Positions 8,615-17,172 of a stretch of 64,000 nt of DNA are shown here, one piece after another. The DNA lies in assembly GCA_017303635.1 (NCBI GenBank), contig JAFLCG010000002.1, positions 220,918 to 284,917 on the forward strand, given 5' to 3'. The first letter of the stretch is position 1. Every line of letters starts with the position of its first letter. The position numbers and the translations under genes were made by a program. This DNA comes from Anaerolineae bacterium (GTDB lineage Bacteria > Chloroflexota > Anaerolineae > Aggregatilineales > Phototrophicaceae). The notes beneath the pieces were generated by a model that saw nothing but the letters and a program-made list of their open reading frames with translations, ran no database searches and was not told where the DNA came from.

Positions 8615-9742
8615 GTGAACTCCAATACACCTACCCTCCCCTCTCCCTTCCCGTACCCCCGCCGCACGTTCATCCGCCGGACCATGCGCGTTCTGGGTGG
8701 GGTGCTGATGCACATGCTCGCCCGTGTCACCATCAATAATCTGGAGCGCTTCCCGCGTTCCGGGCCGCTGATCGTGGTGGGCAATCACAACGCGGCGCTA
8801 GAAGCGGCCATGATGGTGGTGCTCTCGCCGCGCATTGTGGAATTGATCGCCACTGGTGAAATTCCGCTGGACCCACGCTATGCCCGCCTCATCCACACCT
8901 ACGGCATCATCCCGATTCAACGCGGGCAGATGGATCGGGTGGCGCTGAATTCGGCGCTGGATGTGCTCAAGCAGAATGGCGTGGTGGGCATTTTCCCCGA
9001 AGGCGGCATCTGGGAGTCCCAGATCAAGAAGGGGCGCACCGGCGTGGCCTGGCTGAGTTATATGTCCGGTGCCTCCGTGCTGCCTGTCGGTTTTGGTGGG
9101 ATCGAAGGCGCGATTGCGGCAGCTTTCAAGTTCAAGCGCCCTCACCTGACCATGAACATTGGCGAACTCATCCCGGCAGTCAAGATTGATGAAGCCAAGG
9201 CCAAGAAAGAAGCCCTGCAGGATGCGACCGATCACATCATGAATGCCATCGCGGCGCTCATCCCGCAGGAAGATAAAGAACGCTGGAACATCATCCGCGA
9301 TGAACGCTTTGAACTGCGCCTGCACGCCACTGATGCCTCTGGTTCACCGCTGGAAATTCCATCCGAGTTGGTACCGGAGCAACCGGGGATGCTGGCGAAG
9401 TTCTTCCATCGCCCGCTGATGCTGGATGTGTTCGTCCGCAATCTGGAACTGCCGGTGCAGCCGCTGCAGCAGTTGGAAACCGTGCGCGACCCACGCGCAC
9501 TATCTGATGCAGCCGGGGTGGTGCTGGGCTACCTGGAACAGAACCCGCACTTCCTCTCCTACCGATTTGGTTATGACGAAGCCGCCGGGATGCACGATGG
9601 CTTGACCAAACTGCGCGACCTGGGCCGCTGGTTGGCAGAACGCAGCGGCCAACTGCACGTCGTCCCGGTACGGCGCTACAAGCGCAAAAACAGTGATGAG
9701 GAGATTCTGGAAGAGCGCGTGGGCGGTATCCCGGCGCTCTAG
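8615..9742 (+). CDS. PlsC-like glycerol-phosphate/lysophospholipid acyltransferase family protein
   Basis: The product is 375 residues if the GTG is the start. The acyltransferase core runs from about residue 30 to 220: block I GNHNAALEA, block II around IPIQRGQMD, block III IFPEGGIWESQIKKGRTG and block IV ASVLPVGFGG. In block I the usual HxxxxD catalytic pair is HxxxxE here. The last 140 residues do not resemble a known domain. PlsC-type enzymes acylate lysophosphatidate or similar lipids at the inner membrane face. Start choice is weak: neither this GTG (inside a short repeat) nor the ATG at 8684 has a ribosome site, but the Arg-rich segment between them fits the usual N-terminus. Confidence 0.75.
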   Translation: MNSNTPTLPSPFPYPRRTFIRRTMRVLGGVLMHMLARVTINNLERFPRSGPLIVVGNHNAALEAAMMVVLSPRIVELIATGEIPLDPRYARLIHTYGIIPIQRGQMDRVALNSALDVLKQNGVVGIFPEGGIWESQIKKGRTGVAWLSYMSGASVLPVGFGGIEGAIAAAFKFKRPHLTMNIGELIPAVKIDEAKAKKEALQDATDHIMNAIAALIPQEDKERWNIIRDERFELRLHATDASGSPLEIPSELVPEQPGMLAKFFHRPLMLDVFVRNLELPVQPLQQLETVRDPRALSDAAGVVLGYLEQNPHFLSYRFGYDEAAGMHDGLTKLRDLGRWLAERSGQLHVVPVRRYKRKNSDEEILEERVGGIPAL

Positions 9743-9752
9743 GCCAGGTGGA

Positions 9753-10424
9753 TTACTGGAAGTTATCCAGCAGTTGCTTCCGCAAACGGTCATATTCTGC
9801 GCTGCTGATGAGTCCCTGAGCCTTCAGGTCGTCGATCTGCTTGAGGCGCGCCGCTAAATCACCGCCGCCAGACGAGCCAACGGGTTGCTGGTTCTGTTGG
9901 GCCTTCATCGCTTGTGCCCGCCGGATGATCTCGTTCAGATCAACCGCCCCCTGACCACCCATCCGCATCACGGTCGCCCCGCTCGGAACGGTCAGGCCGG
10001 CGGGTCGCGGCAGGAAGCGGCTGATGATAATCATCACCACCCCCGCCAGTGAGATCAACAACAGACGAAAATCAAATTGTAGGTTGAAGGCGTTGGTGAT
10101 GCCCTCCGTTGCCGAACTGATCAACTGAGTAGCAAATTCGCCAGTTACATCACGGCGCTCGCCATCAGCATTTTCGCAAAAGTAGGCGATAGGCCGTCCG
10201 TAGCCTTGCCCCGGCGTATACTCGCTAGCGCCTTCAATTTTGACCAGGGTTTCACCTTCCGTACAGGCCTGTACGGCCAGTTCTTCCGGGTTGGCTGCCA
10301 CTTCCACCGCCTGCTGGACGCTTTGCATCGCACCACCAATCACGCCCATCACGCTGCTAGTGACCGTCAGGCTGATGCCTACGATGATGGCAAGGATACC
10401 GAGAACCAAAAGTAGTGTACGCAC
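9753..10424 (-). CDS. SHOCT-domain membrane protein (paralogue A)
   Basis: This 223-residue protein has one N-terminal membrane helix (VRTLLLVLGILAIIVGISL), an outside domain of about 100 residues with two cysteines (VQACTEGETLVKI and AYFCENADGERRDVTGEF), a second helix (RLLLISLAGVVMIIISRFL), a Gly/Gln-rich linker, and a C-terminal SHOCT motif (LKQIDDLKAQGLISSAEYDR, ending LLDNFQ). SHOCT is a short oligomerisation or peptide-binding motif found at protein ends. The GTG at 10424 is chosen because AAGGA is eight bases upstream and it begins the membrane helix. It shares the same plan and ectodomain motif with the next gene upstream, so the pair arose by tandem duplication. Confidence 0.7.
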   Translation of the reverse strand: MRTLLLVLGILAIIVGISLTVTSSVMGVIGGAMQSVQQAVEVAANPEELAVQACTEGETLVKIEGASEYTPGQGYGRPIAYFCENADGERRDVTGEFATQLISSATEGITNAFNLQFDFRLLLISLAGVVMIIISRFLPRPAGLTVPSGATVMRMGGQGAVDLNEIIRRAQAMKAQQNQQPVGSSGGGDLAARLKQIDDLKAQGLISSAEYDRLRKQLLDNFQ

Positions 10425-10465
10425 GGTCAAATTCCTTGTATTGCAATCGGATCGTGAAGCAGATG

Positions 10466-10494
10466 AACAAGGCGACCGGATTGGTCGCCTTGTT
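10466..10494 (-). repeat. 12-bp inverted repeat between the SHOCT paralogues
   Basis: AACAAGGCGACC (10466-10477) pairs perfectly with GGTCGCCTTGTT (10483-10494) around a five-base loop. The genes on both sides read leftwards. No U-run follows on either strand, so it may be an mRNA-stabilising hairpin or a pause site rather than a standard terminator. Confidence 0.6.
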
Positions 10495-10533
10495 GGTGAT
10501 TTACAGAGTGCAAGTGGGCGGCTTGCGGTCGCC

Positions 10534-11169
10534 TTACTTGAAGTTGTCGAGCAGTTGCTGCCGTTTGCGCTCGTATTCCTCGGCGGTGATAAGACCCTTG
10601 GAGCGGGCAACATCCAGTTGCTCCAACTGGCGGGCCAGGTCGCTGCTGACCGGGGATGTAGGTGCTGCCGGTCGAGGGGCGGGTGGGGCAAAGCCAGTGC
10701 CAGTCGTCACAACTGAGGGACGGTTGCTGCTGTTGCCACGCATGAAGATACCACCAATGATGAGGCCCAGACCGAGCAGGGGCAGGGCGCAGGCCAACGG
10801 ATTCGGGGCAAAGGAAATCTCGCCATTTTGCAGGCGTTCGGGGATGGACTGTTCCAGATCCGAGGCGAAGTCGTTGAAGAACTCGGCGGATACATCCCGG
10901 CGATTACCACTGCTGTCTTCGCAGAAGATCAGGCCTTCGACATTATCGGGTGAGGTAGCAGTAAAACCGCGATCCGGCTGATTGACCACGACGCGCTCTC
11001 CGGCGTTGCAGAAGCGTTCTTCCAGAGCGGCGGTGTCACCTAACATATTGGTCATGGCGCTGAAGGCATCGGCAGCAACACTGAACAGCGGCGCAAAACC
11101 GCTGAAGATGGTCACACACAGACCACCGATCAGGATGACAATCCCCAACACAATCAACAGGGCACGCAT
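10534..11169 (-). CDS. SHOCT-domain membrane protein (paralogue B)
   Basis: The product is 211 residues with the same architecture as its downstream neighbour: helix 1 (MRALLIVLGIVILIGGLCVT), an ectodomain with ERFCNAGERVVV and LIFCEDSSGNRRDVSAEF, helix 2 (LACALPLLGLGLIIGGIFM), a Pro/Ala linker and a terminal SHOCT motif (LEQLDVARSKGLITAEEYER, ending LLDNFK). The two ectodomains share C...GE.(L/V)V......FCE...G.RRDV.EF, which I do not recognise as a named family. The ATG is preceded by GGAGG four bases away. An eight-codon longer frame exists upstream without a better site. The pair is likely transcribed together and may form hetero-oligomers, which is an inference. Confidence 0.7.
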   Translation of the reverse strand: MRALLIVLGIVILIGGLCVTIFSGFAPLFSVAADAFSAMTNMLGDTAALEERFCNAGERVVVNQPDRGFTATSPDNVEGLIFCEDSSGNRRDVSAEFFNDFASDLEQSIPERLQNGEISFAPNPLACALPLLGLGLIIGGIFMRGNSSNRPSVVTTGTGFAPPAPRPAAPTSPVSSDLARQLEQLDVARSKGLITAEEYERKRQQLLDNFK

Positions 11170-11253
11170 GGTTCCTCCCGGCGACAATGGCATATCAGAC
11201 AGATAATTCCAGTATAGGGGGGATACAGGCGGCGCGCAAAAGGGTTATCGGCA

Positions 11254-11362
11254 CTATCCGGTCTTGGGTTGCAGGCTGAACAAGATGACGGCTGCCAGGG
11301 ACAGGACCGCGCCGCCGATGAAAGGGGCTGCTGGACCGAAACCAGTCCAGCCGAACGTATCC
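11254..11362 (-). pseudogene. Remnant of an MFS transporter C-terminus
   Basis: On the minus strand, just after the stop of the FAD oxidoreductase gene, a frame without a start reads DTFGWTGFGPAAPFIGGAVL then SLAAVILFSLQPKTG and stops at 11256-11254. It looks like the last membrane helix and tail of a major facilitator protein. There is no transporter upstream in any frame, so this seems to be a deletion relic. The evidence is only about 35 residues. Confidence 0.4.
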
Positions 11363-11368
11363 TGCTTG

Positions 11369-12658
11369 CTACCCCGCCAAACGTTTCCGCAGGTCGCGCA
11401 GGGGGCCACGCAAGAGTGCTCCTGCCATCACCCCCGGCATCATGACGGACATCACCTCTGGCGGCACCTGGCGCGTCATCAGCTTGCCCATCAGGTCGCG
11501 CATGGAGTCGTCCTCCATCATCCAGCGCAGGCTGGTCAGCGCCCATTCGGGCATCTGGGTGTTGTCCGCGTAGATATTCTGACGCACATTCTGGAGCGTG
11601 GCGCGGAACATGCCGTAGGTCTTGATGCGAGCGGTTTCGTCGTACCATTCCAGCGCGGCAGGCCAGTCTTTCTCGCCAGAGCGCCAGTAGTGGATCGCCC
11701 AGGCGAGTGATTTGGCGGTAAACAGCGCATTGAAGATGCCCTGCCCGTCCAGTGGATCATGCTGATGATAGGCATCGCCGACCAGCGCCCAACCCGGGCC
11801 ACCAGGCTGCCGGTAGAGGTTGCCGATACGCTTCATGCCCTGCACGGGCGTAACGCGCTCCGCACCCTGTATCCGGCGGGCAATATCCGGCTGCCGCTGG
11901 ATCAGGTCGAGGTACAGGGCTTCCGCCTGCCCCGGCGCCGGATCAACCAGATCAGCACGCCCTTCGAGGGTGATGGCGGCAGTGCCATCGGCGCTATCCA
12001 TTACCAGCAGGCCGAAGCCCGGCCCGCCTTCATAGGCCACGGAGAGCGGCCCATGATCATCGTAGGGCTGGACGTTCTTCCAGTAGGCATAGTAAAGCGT
12101 GGTCGGTTCTTCCTGATGCTCATCAATCACGCGAGCCTCGGTCTTACGAGCAACAACGCTGAAGCGCCCGTCTGCCCCGATGACCAGATCCGCCGTCAGA
12201 TGTTCCTCTGGTCCTTTGCCTTCTTTGGCGACCACGCCGATCACCCGGTCGCCTTCCCACAGTAGGTCCGTCACGCTGGTATTCAGGCGACCTTCCACAG
12301 TGGGGAAGCCGAGGGCGTGATCCCAGAGCGCCGCATCGAAGCGCGCCCGGTCGATAGCGTAGGCGTAGTTCCGCCCTTTGGTGATGGGGAAATCGTAGGT
12401 CGTCTGGAAATCGTTGCGGTGGATTGCCATGCGGGTGATGCGCGGCGTAGCCCGGGCATAGTCGGCCTCCGGCGCACCGATTTCATCCAGCAGCTGCATG
12501 GCCGGGGCGAAGATGATGGGGGATGAAGCCGCTGGCAGGGAAGGAAATTCCGCCCGTTCCAGCATCATCACATGCAGCCCTTGCCTACCCAACCGCGCCG
12601 CCAGGGTTGACCCGGCAGGCCGCCCACCGACAATGATGACATCATAGTGTGGAGTCAT
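11369..12658 (-). CDS. FAD-dependent oxidoreductase (PHBH-fold, geranylgeranyl-reductase/monooxygenase-like)
   Basis: This 429-residue protein starts with a Rossmann beta-alpha-beta motif (YDVIIVGGRPAGSTLAARL; the third Gly of GxGxxG is replaced, as GGRPAGS). It has DLVIGADGR (the DG motif binding FAD and NAD(P)H) near residue 165 and GDAYHQHDPLDGQGIFNAL (the GD motif binding FAD ribityl) near 285. These define the group A flavoprotein hydroxylase/geranylgeranyl reductase fold. The substrate cannot be read from sequence. The C-terminal 100 residues are helical. A perfect TGTGA-N6-TCACA palindrome lies 25 bases upstream of the start. It sits between an MFS relic and a thiolase on the same strand, but 128 bases separate it from the thiolase. 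Confidence 0.75.
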   Translation of the reverse strand: MTPHYDVIIVGGRPAGSTLAARLGRQGLHVMMLERAEFPSLPAASSPIIFAPAMQLLDEIGAPEADYARATPRITRMAIHRNDFQTTYDFPITKGRNYAYAIDRARFDAALWDHALGFPTVEGRLNTSVTDLLWEGDRVIGVVAKEGKGPEEHLTADLVIGADGRFSVVARKTEARVIDEHQEEPTTLYYAYWKNVQPYDDHGPLSVAYEGGPGFGLLVMDSADGTAAITLEGRADLVDPAPGQAEALYLDLIQRQPDIARRIQGAERVTPVQGMKRIGNLYRQPGGPGWALVGDAYHQHDPLDGQGIFNALFTAKSLAWAIHYWRSGEKDWPAALEWYDETARIKTYGMFRATLQNVRQNIYADNTQMPEWALTSLRWMMEDDSMRDLMGKLMTRQVPPEVMSVMMPGVMAGALLRGPLRDLRKRLAG

Positions 12659-12682
12659 GGTCTGGTCGTTTCCCGATCACTC

Positions 12683-12698
12683 TGTGAACAATTTCACA
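12683..12698 (-). promoter_or_regulatory. CRP/FNR-type palindrome upstream of the FAD oxidoreductase
   Basis: TGTGAACAATTTCACA is TGTGA-N6-TCACA, an exact match to the CRP-family consensus. It is 25 bases from the start codon at 12658. A second copy with a different spacer occurs at 14275-14290. Confidence 0.55.
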
Positions 12699-12786
12699 CA
12701 CGGTAGCACAAATCGAGGGGCGGAGTCTATGGAGTTGGATGAGAGATTATAGACATCGCTTATGCACTTGAGCGCGCAGCAGCGGG

Positions 12787-13941
12787 TTAAGTGAGCCGTT
12801 CAATGATGGTGCCGGTGCCCATGCCGCCCCCGCAGCACATGGTTTGCAGGCCATAGCGTTTATCGTGGATTTCCAGTGCGTGGAGCAGAGTCGTCAGCAG
12901 ACGCGCGCCAGAAGCCCCCAGCGGATGCCCTAAAGCAATCGCCCCGCCGTGAACGTTGACGCGGCTCATATCCGCGCCGATCTCCCGCTTCCACAACGCA
13001 ATGACAGTGGCAAAGGCTTCATTAACTTCAAACAGGTCAATCTGGTCGAGGGTCAGCCCGGCCTTGGTCAGCGCTTTGCGCGTCGCACCAATCGGGCCAG
13101 TCAGCATCAGGTGCGGGTCGCTCCCGACGGTGACGCCGCTGAGCAAGCGGGCGCGGGGTTTCAAGCCCAGTGCCTGAGCGCGTTCGGCACTTGCCAGCAC
13201 CACCACTGCCGCCCCGTCACTGATCTGGCTGCTGTTCCCGGCAGTGGTGACTCCATCTGCGGTGAAGGCAGGCAGCAGCGACCCCATTTTCTCCAGCGTA
13301 GTGGTCGGGCGGATACCTTGATCACGGTCAACGGAAAGTGCCGAACCGGTTTCGTCCAGCCCATTCAGGGTAAACATCTCGCGGGTTAGCCACCCCTGTG
13401 CCTGGGCACGGGCGGCCTTCTGATGGCTCTCGTAACCGATTTGATCGATCTCTTCACGGGCGATATTCCACTTCTGGGCGATCTCGTCCGAAGCGATGCC
13501 TTGCGGGACCAGGTTGTATTGCTCCATCATCCGGTCGGTGAAAGGACTGCCATTGACCAGGCTGCTGCCCATGGGCACGCGGGTCATGCTCTCGACACCG
13601 CCCGCAACCACGATGTCAGCCTGCCCGGCAGCGATCATAGCTGCAGCCAGATGGACCGCTTGCTGGCTGCTACCACACTGGAAATCGACGGTCGTCGCTG
13701 GGATCGTGATCGGTAGCCCGGCATCCAGCAGGACGTTACGAGCGACATTGAAGGTCTGCTCGCCAATCTGGGTCACGCAGCCCATCAGCACATGCTCGAC
13801 GAGTGACGGGTCAAGGTGGGCGCGGTTCAAGGCCTCACCCAGCACCAGCGATCCCAGCCGCACCGGATGAATCTCCCGCAGCCAGCCGTTGCGCTTGCCG
13901 AGGGGAGTACGGGCAGCGGCCAGAATAACCACATCGCTCAT
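12787..13941 (-). CDS. Acetyl-CoA acetyltransferase (thiolase)
   Basis: The product is 384 residues, the usual thiolase length. The nucleophilic cysteine is Cys89 in VDFQCGSSQQAV. The conserved VAGGVESMT, NGSPFTDRM, NEAFA, HGGAIALGHPLGASGAR (catalytic His) and CCGGGMGTG (second active-site Cys near the C-terminus) are all present, so the enzyme should be active. It condenses or cleaves (3-oxo)acyl-CoA in the cytoplasm; whether it is biosynthetic or a beta-oxidation FadA-type cannot be decided without neighbours, and no other beta-oxidation gene is nearby. AAGGA lies eight bases before the ATG. Confidence 0.92.
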   Translation of the reverse strand: MSDVVILAAARTPLGKRNGWLREIHPVRLGSLVLGEALNRAHLDPSLVEHVLMGCVTQIGEQTFNVARNVLLDAGLPITIPATTVDFQCGSSQQAVHLAAAMIAAGQADIVVAGGVESMTRVPMGSSLVNGSPFTDRMMEQYNLVPQGIASDEIAQKWNIAREEIDQIGYESHQKAARAQAQGWLTREMFTLNGLDETGSALSVDRDQGIRPTTTLEKMGSLLPAFTADGVTTAGNSSQISDGAAVVVLASAERAQALGLKPRARLLSGVTVGSDPHLMLTGPIGATRKALTKAGLTLDQIDLFEVNEAFATVIALWKREIGADMSRVNVHGGAIALGHPLGASGARLLTTLLHALEIHDKRYGLQTMCCGGGMGTGTIIERLT

Positions 13942-13979
13942 GAGGAGAATCCTTGTTCAGTGCACTCGTGATACAAATA

Positions 13980-14015
13980 GAATAGCACAGACCTCAGTTG
14001 AGGTCTGTGCTATTC
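13980..14015 (-). terminator. Long hairpin, probable terminator of the small gene at 14044
   Basis: AATAGCACAGACCTCA (13981-13996) and TGAGGTCTGTGCTATT (13999-14014) are perfectly complementary. With the flanking G-C they give a 17-bp stem. On the minus strand it is followed by CTATTTGTAT, moderately T-rich. Confidence 0.6.
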
Positions 14016-14043
14016 AAACAGGAGGCAGGAAGACTTCGACGGG

Positions 14044-14253
14044 TTAGTTCCACCAGATGAAGCGGTTGCGGCGGTGGGTCTTGACCAAATCATTTTTGCC
14101 TTCGGTCAGGGGCAGATAGTCGCTTTCCGGGAATTCAGGTAAGGGCAGGGTGCTCCGCGCCATGCGGAAGGCTTCGACCTCCTCCAGAATTTCGCGCTGA
14201 TGCTCTTCAACCATATCTTTCAGCAGATCACCATTAGGGATGTAGGGATACAT
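14044..14253 (-). CDS. Small hypothetical protein (69 aa)
   Basis: The product is soluble, acidic in its first half (KDMVEEHQREILEEVEAFRM, likely a helix) and basic at the end (KTHRRNRFIWWN). I do not recognise a family. It is kept as a gene because it is framed by regulatory signals: a perfect TGTGA-N6-TCACA palindrome 22 bases upstream of the ATG and a 17-bp hairpin just downstream. The ribosome site is weak (GTGAGAG). It stands alone between the thiolase and malQ. Confidence 0.5.
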   Translation of the reverse strand: MYPYIPNGDLLKDMVEEHQREILEEVEAFRMARSTLPLPEFPESDYLPLTEGKNDLVKTHRRNRFIWWN

Positions 14254-14274
14254 AGGCTCTCACTTTCAACCACT

Positions 14275-14290
14275 TGTGAACTTTATCACA
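14275..14290 (-). promoter_or_regulatory. CRP/FNR-type palindrome upstream of the small protein gene
   Basis: TGTGAACTTTATCACA matches TGTGA-N6-TCACA exactly, 22 bases from the start at 14253 and near-identical in placement to the site at 12683-12698. The rest of 14254-14506 is AT-rich with no ORF or other clear motif. Confidence 0.55.
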
Positions 14291-14506
14291 TTCATTCTCT
14301 CATACATTTTCCTAGAAAAGTGTTAATGTTGCCCAAAAGAATTATAAATTTCATAGTGCAAAATGAATAAATGTCATATAAGCAAGCATGAAGGGTTCGT
14401 TTTAATCCAAGTATTCCTGTGTGTGAGCATTGGCCCAGCGACCCTATGAGTCCGGAATGCGTTACAATATCAGCCTGCTTCAACAATAGAGTCAGGATTA
14501 TTGAGC

Positions 14507-16042
14507 ATGGCATCCAACACGTTATTCCCCCGTTCCAGCGGCGTGCTGCTCCATCCCACTTCCCTGCCGGGGCGCTACGGCATTGGCGACCTGGGTCAAT
14601 ATGCCTATCAGTTCGTTGACTGGCTGGCCGCTGCTGGGCAGAGCATCTGGCAAGTGCTGCCGCTGGGGCCGACCAGCTACGGCGACTCGCCCTACCAATG
14701 CCTCTCCGCCTTTGCGGGCAACCCCAACCTGATTAGCCTGGATGTGCTCCAAGCTAAAGGATGGCTGACAGCGGTTGATCTGGCGAAGGTGCCGGACTTC
14801 CCACCGTATAAAGTGGATTTTGGGCCAGTGGTCGAATGGCGGACAGGTGTGCTGGCAACGGCTTATCGAGGCTTTAAGGCCCGCGCAACAGCCGAGCAGA
14901 AAGCGGCCTTCCAAACCTGGTGCCAGCAGGAAGCCGCGTGGTTAGAGGATTTCGCGCTGTTCGCGGCGCTTAAGGCGGCCAATGGTGGTCGCCCCTGGGT
15001 GGAGTGGGCGCCCGATGAGGCACTGCGTAAACCCGCTGCTATCGCCTCTGCGCGGGAAACCCATGCCGAGAAAATCTCTGAAGTGAAATTTTTGCAGTGG
15101 TGCTTCTTCAGCCAATGGCTGGATTTGCGGGATTACGCCCACAGCAAAGGTATCCGGTTGGTGGGTGATATTCCCATCTTTGTGGCGCACGACAGCTCCG
15201 ACGTATGGGGTAATCCGCAGTTCTTCTATCTGGAACCCTCCGGCAAGCCCACCGTGATCGCCGGAGTGCCGCCGGATTACTTCAGCCCAACGGGTCAGCG
15301 CTGGGGCAATCCACTCTATCGCTGGGATGTGATGAAAGCCGATGGCTATCGTTGGTGGATCGAGCGCATCCGGGCTACGTTGGCAACGGTCGATGCCGTC
15401 CGCATCGATCACTTCCGCGGCTTTGAAGCCTACTGGGAAGTGCCTGCCTCCGAAGCAACTGCTATCAAAGGCGAATGGATCCCGGGACCGAAGTTTGATC
15501 TGTTCGAAGCGATCCAGAAGGCACTGGGTTCCAATCTGCCGATCATCGCCGAAGACCTGGGCGTAATTACCGAAGGTGTGATCGAACTGCGTGACGGGTT
15601 GGGTCTGCCGGGGATGAATATTCTGCAGTTCGCCTTCGGTGGTTCGGGCGGCGAGAACCGCTTCCTGCCGCACCATCATGTCCAGAACAGCGTAGTCTAC
15701 AGCGGCACTCATGATAACAACACCACGCTCGGTTGGTGGATGGACCCCAAAGAAGTCAGCCCGGACATCCGTGAGTATCTGAAGGCTTACGTGGGCCATG
15801 AAGTCCAGGAACCACACTGGGAACTCATCCGTATGGGGATGGCGTCAGTGGCGCACACTTTCGTAGCTCCCATGCAGGACATCCTCGGTTTTGGGGCTGA
15901 TACACGCATGAACACCCCTGGCAAAGAATCCGGTAACTGGGGATGGCGCTTCACGGCCGATTGGCTCCAGCATCCGAATCATCAAAAACTAGCCTGGCTG
16001 ACCAAGGTCTTTGACCGCTGGCCTGCCAAGACGGCATCCTAA
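14507..16042 (+). CDS. malQ: 4-alpha-glucanotransferase (amylomaltase)
   Basis: The protein is 511 residues, typical of bacterial GH77 amylomaltase. It begins with the family signature SGVLLHPTSLPGRYGIGDLG and contains the substrate-binding SYGDSPYQCLSAFAGNP. The catalytic Asp is in VDAVRIDHFRGFEAYWEVPA, the acid/base Glu in IIAEDLGVIT and the transition-state Asp in GTHDNNTTLGWW. It transfers malto-oligosaccharide chains between glucans in the cytoplasm during starch, maltose or glycogen metabolism. AGGA at 14494-14497 lies nine bases before this ATG; a TTG two codons earlier is too close to it. No other glycogen gene is next to it, and a terminator follows. Confidence 0.95.
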   Translation: MASNTLFPRSSGVLLHPTSLPGRYGIGDLGQYAYQFVDWLAAAGQSIWQVLPLGPTSYGDSPYQCLSAFAGNPNLISLDVLQAKGWLTAVDLAKVPDFPPYKVDFGPVVEWRTGVLATAYRGFKARATAEQKAAFQTWCQQEAAWLEDFALFAALKAANGGRPWVEWAPDEALRKPAAIASARETHAEKISEVKFLQWCFFSQWLDLRDYAHSKGIRLVGDIPIFVAHDSSDVWGNPQFFYLEPSGKPTVIAGVPPDYFSPTGQRWGNPLYRWDVMKADGYRWWIERIRATLATVDAVRIDHFRGFEAYWEVPASEATAIKGEWIPGPKFDLFEAIQKALGSNLPIIAEDLGVITEGVIELRDGLGLPGMNILQFAFGGSGGENRFLPHHHVQNSVVYSGTHDNNTTLGWWMDPKEVSPDIREYLKAYVGHEVQEPHWELIRMGMASVAHTFVAPMQDILGFGADTRMNTPGKESGNWGWRFTADWLQHPNHQKLAWLTKVFDRWPAKTAS

Positions 16043-16060
16043 ATACCAACGTCTAGAATC

Positions 16061-16093
16061 AAAAGAGCGCGGACACTTAGCCGCGCTCTTTTT
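16061..16093. terminator. Bidirectional Rho-independent terminator after malQ
   Basis: AAAAGAGCGCGG (16061-16072) pairs with CCGCGCTCTTTT (16081-16092) around an eight-base loop, with a T run on the right and an A run on the left. It separates malQ from the convergent oppF-like gene. Confidence 0.9.
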
Positions 16094-16106
16094 GTGTTGT
16101 GACCGA

Positions 16107-17138
16107 TTAGGTGCGATGGCAAGAAACCCAGTGACCGGGGCTGTGTTCGATCAGTTCCGGGTCAGGTTCCTGATAGCACAGGTCGAAGGCGACCGGGCAG
16201 CGGGTATTGAAGTTGCAGCCTTTGGGCGGGTTCGCCGGGCTGGGCACGTCACCCGTCAGAATGATCCGCTGACGATCCATTTCCACAATCGGGTCAGGGA
16301 CCGGGACGGCGGAGAGCAGCGACTGTGTATAGGGATGCAGCGGATTTTCGTAGAGTTCGTCGGCAGAAGCCAACTCGACGATTTTGCCAAGATACATGAC
16401 GGCCACCCGGTCGCAGATGTGCCGCACCATGCTCAAATCATGGGCAATGAACAGGTAGGTGAGGTTAAATTCTTCCTGCAGGTCTTCCAGCAGGTTGACC
16501 ACCTGCGCCTGAATGGAGACATCCAGCGCGGAGATGGGTTCATCAGCCACGATGAAGCTGGGCTTCAGGGCCAGTGCCCGGGCAATACCGATACGCTGCC
16601 GCTGACCGCCGGAGAATTCATGCGGGTAGCGGTTGATATAGAATGGATTCAGGCCCACGCGTTCCAGCAGGTTTTCGACATATTCCTGCTGTTCTTTACG
16701 GTTAGGGATAATCTTGTGGATTTCCAGCGGCTCGGAGACAATCCGCCCCACCGACATACGGGGGTTCAGTGACGCAAACGGGTCCTGGAAAATCATCTGC
16801 ATCCGTTGACGGGTTTTCCGCAGTTCTTCCGAAGAAAGCGCGGTCAGCTCGCGCCCCTCGAAAGTGACCGTCCCGGCAGTCGGTTTGTAAAGCTGAAGAA
16901 CCGTACGACCGGTCGTACTCTTGCCGCAACCGGATTCACCGACCAGCCCTAACGTCTCCCCTTTGAAGACATCAAAGCTGACGTCATCGACCGCGCGCAC
17001 GGCCCCGACCTGCCGTTGGATGACGATACCGGAGGTGATGGGGAAGTGTTTCTTTAGCCCACGCACCTGCACCAACGCTTCTTTTCCACCACTGTTTGCC
17101 CCTGTTTTCGCCGGAGCCGCTGCTGTCATCGTCGCCAT
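16107..17138 (-). CDS. Oligopeptide/dipeptide ABC transporter ATP-binding protein (OppF/DppF-like)
   Basis: The product is 343 residues. Walker A is GESGCGKST, the Q-loop [15 protein letters not shown], the ABC signature FSGGQRQRI, Walker [14 protein letters not shown] and the switch His in IAHDLSMV. The C-terminal extension [20 protein letters not shown] is the oligo/dipeptide-type domain with clustered cysteines. It powers uptake of peptides or related solutes as the partner of the OppD-like protein upstream, 90 bases away. AGGVQV-type starts vary; the ATG at 17138 gives an Ala/Thr-rich leader before the domain. The substrate-binding protein and two permeases of the system are not in the window. 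Confidence 0.9.
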   Translation of the reverse strand: MATMTAAAPAKTGANSGGKEALVQVRGLKKHFPITSGIVIQRQVGAVRAVDDVSFDVFKGETLGLVGESGCGKSTTGRTVLQLYKPTAGTVTFEGRELTALSSEELRKTRQRMQMIFQDPFASLNPRMSVGRIVSEPLEIHKIIPNRKEQQEYVENLLERVGLNPFYINRYPHEFSGGQRQRIGIARALALKPSFIVADEPISALDVSIQAQVVNLLEDLQEEFNLTYLFIAHDLSMVRHICDRVAVMYLGKIVELASADELYENPLHPYTQSLLSAVPVPDPIVEMDRQRIILTGDVPSPANPPKGCNFNTRCPVAFDLCYQEPDPELIEHSPGHWVSCHRT

Positions 17139-17172
17139 TGTGTCATTCCCTTAAATCTCGTCATCAGCCGAC

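Noticed and set aside
10466..10494. Perfect 12-bp hairpin as a terminator
   Set aside because: No U run follows on either strand.
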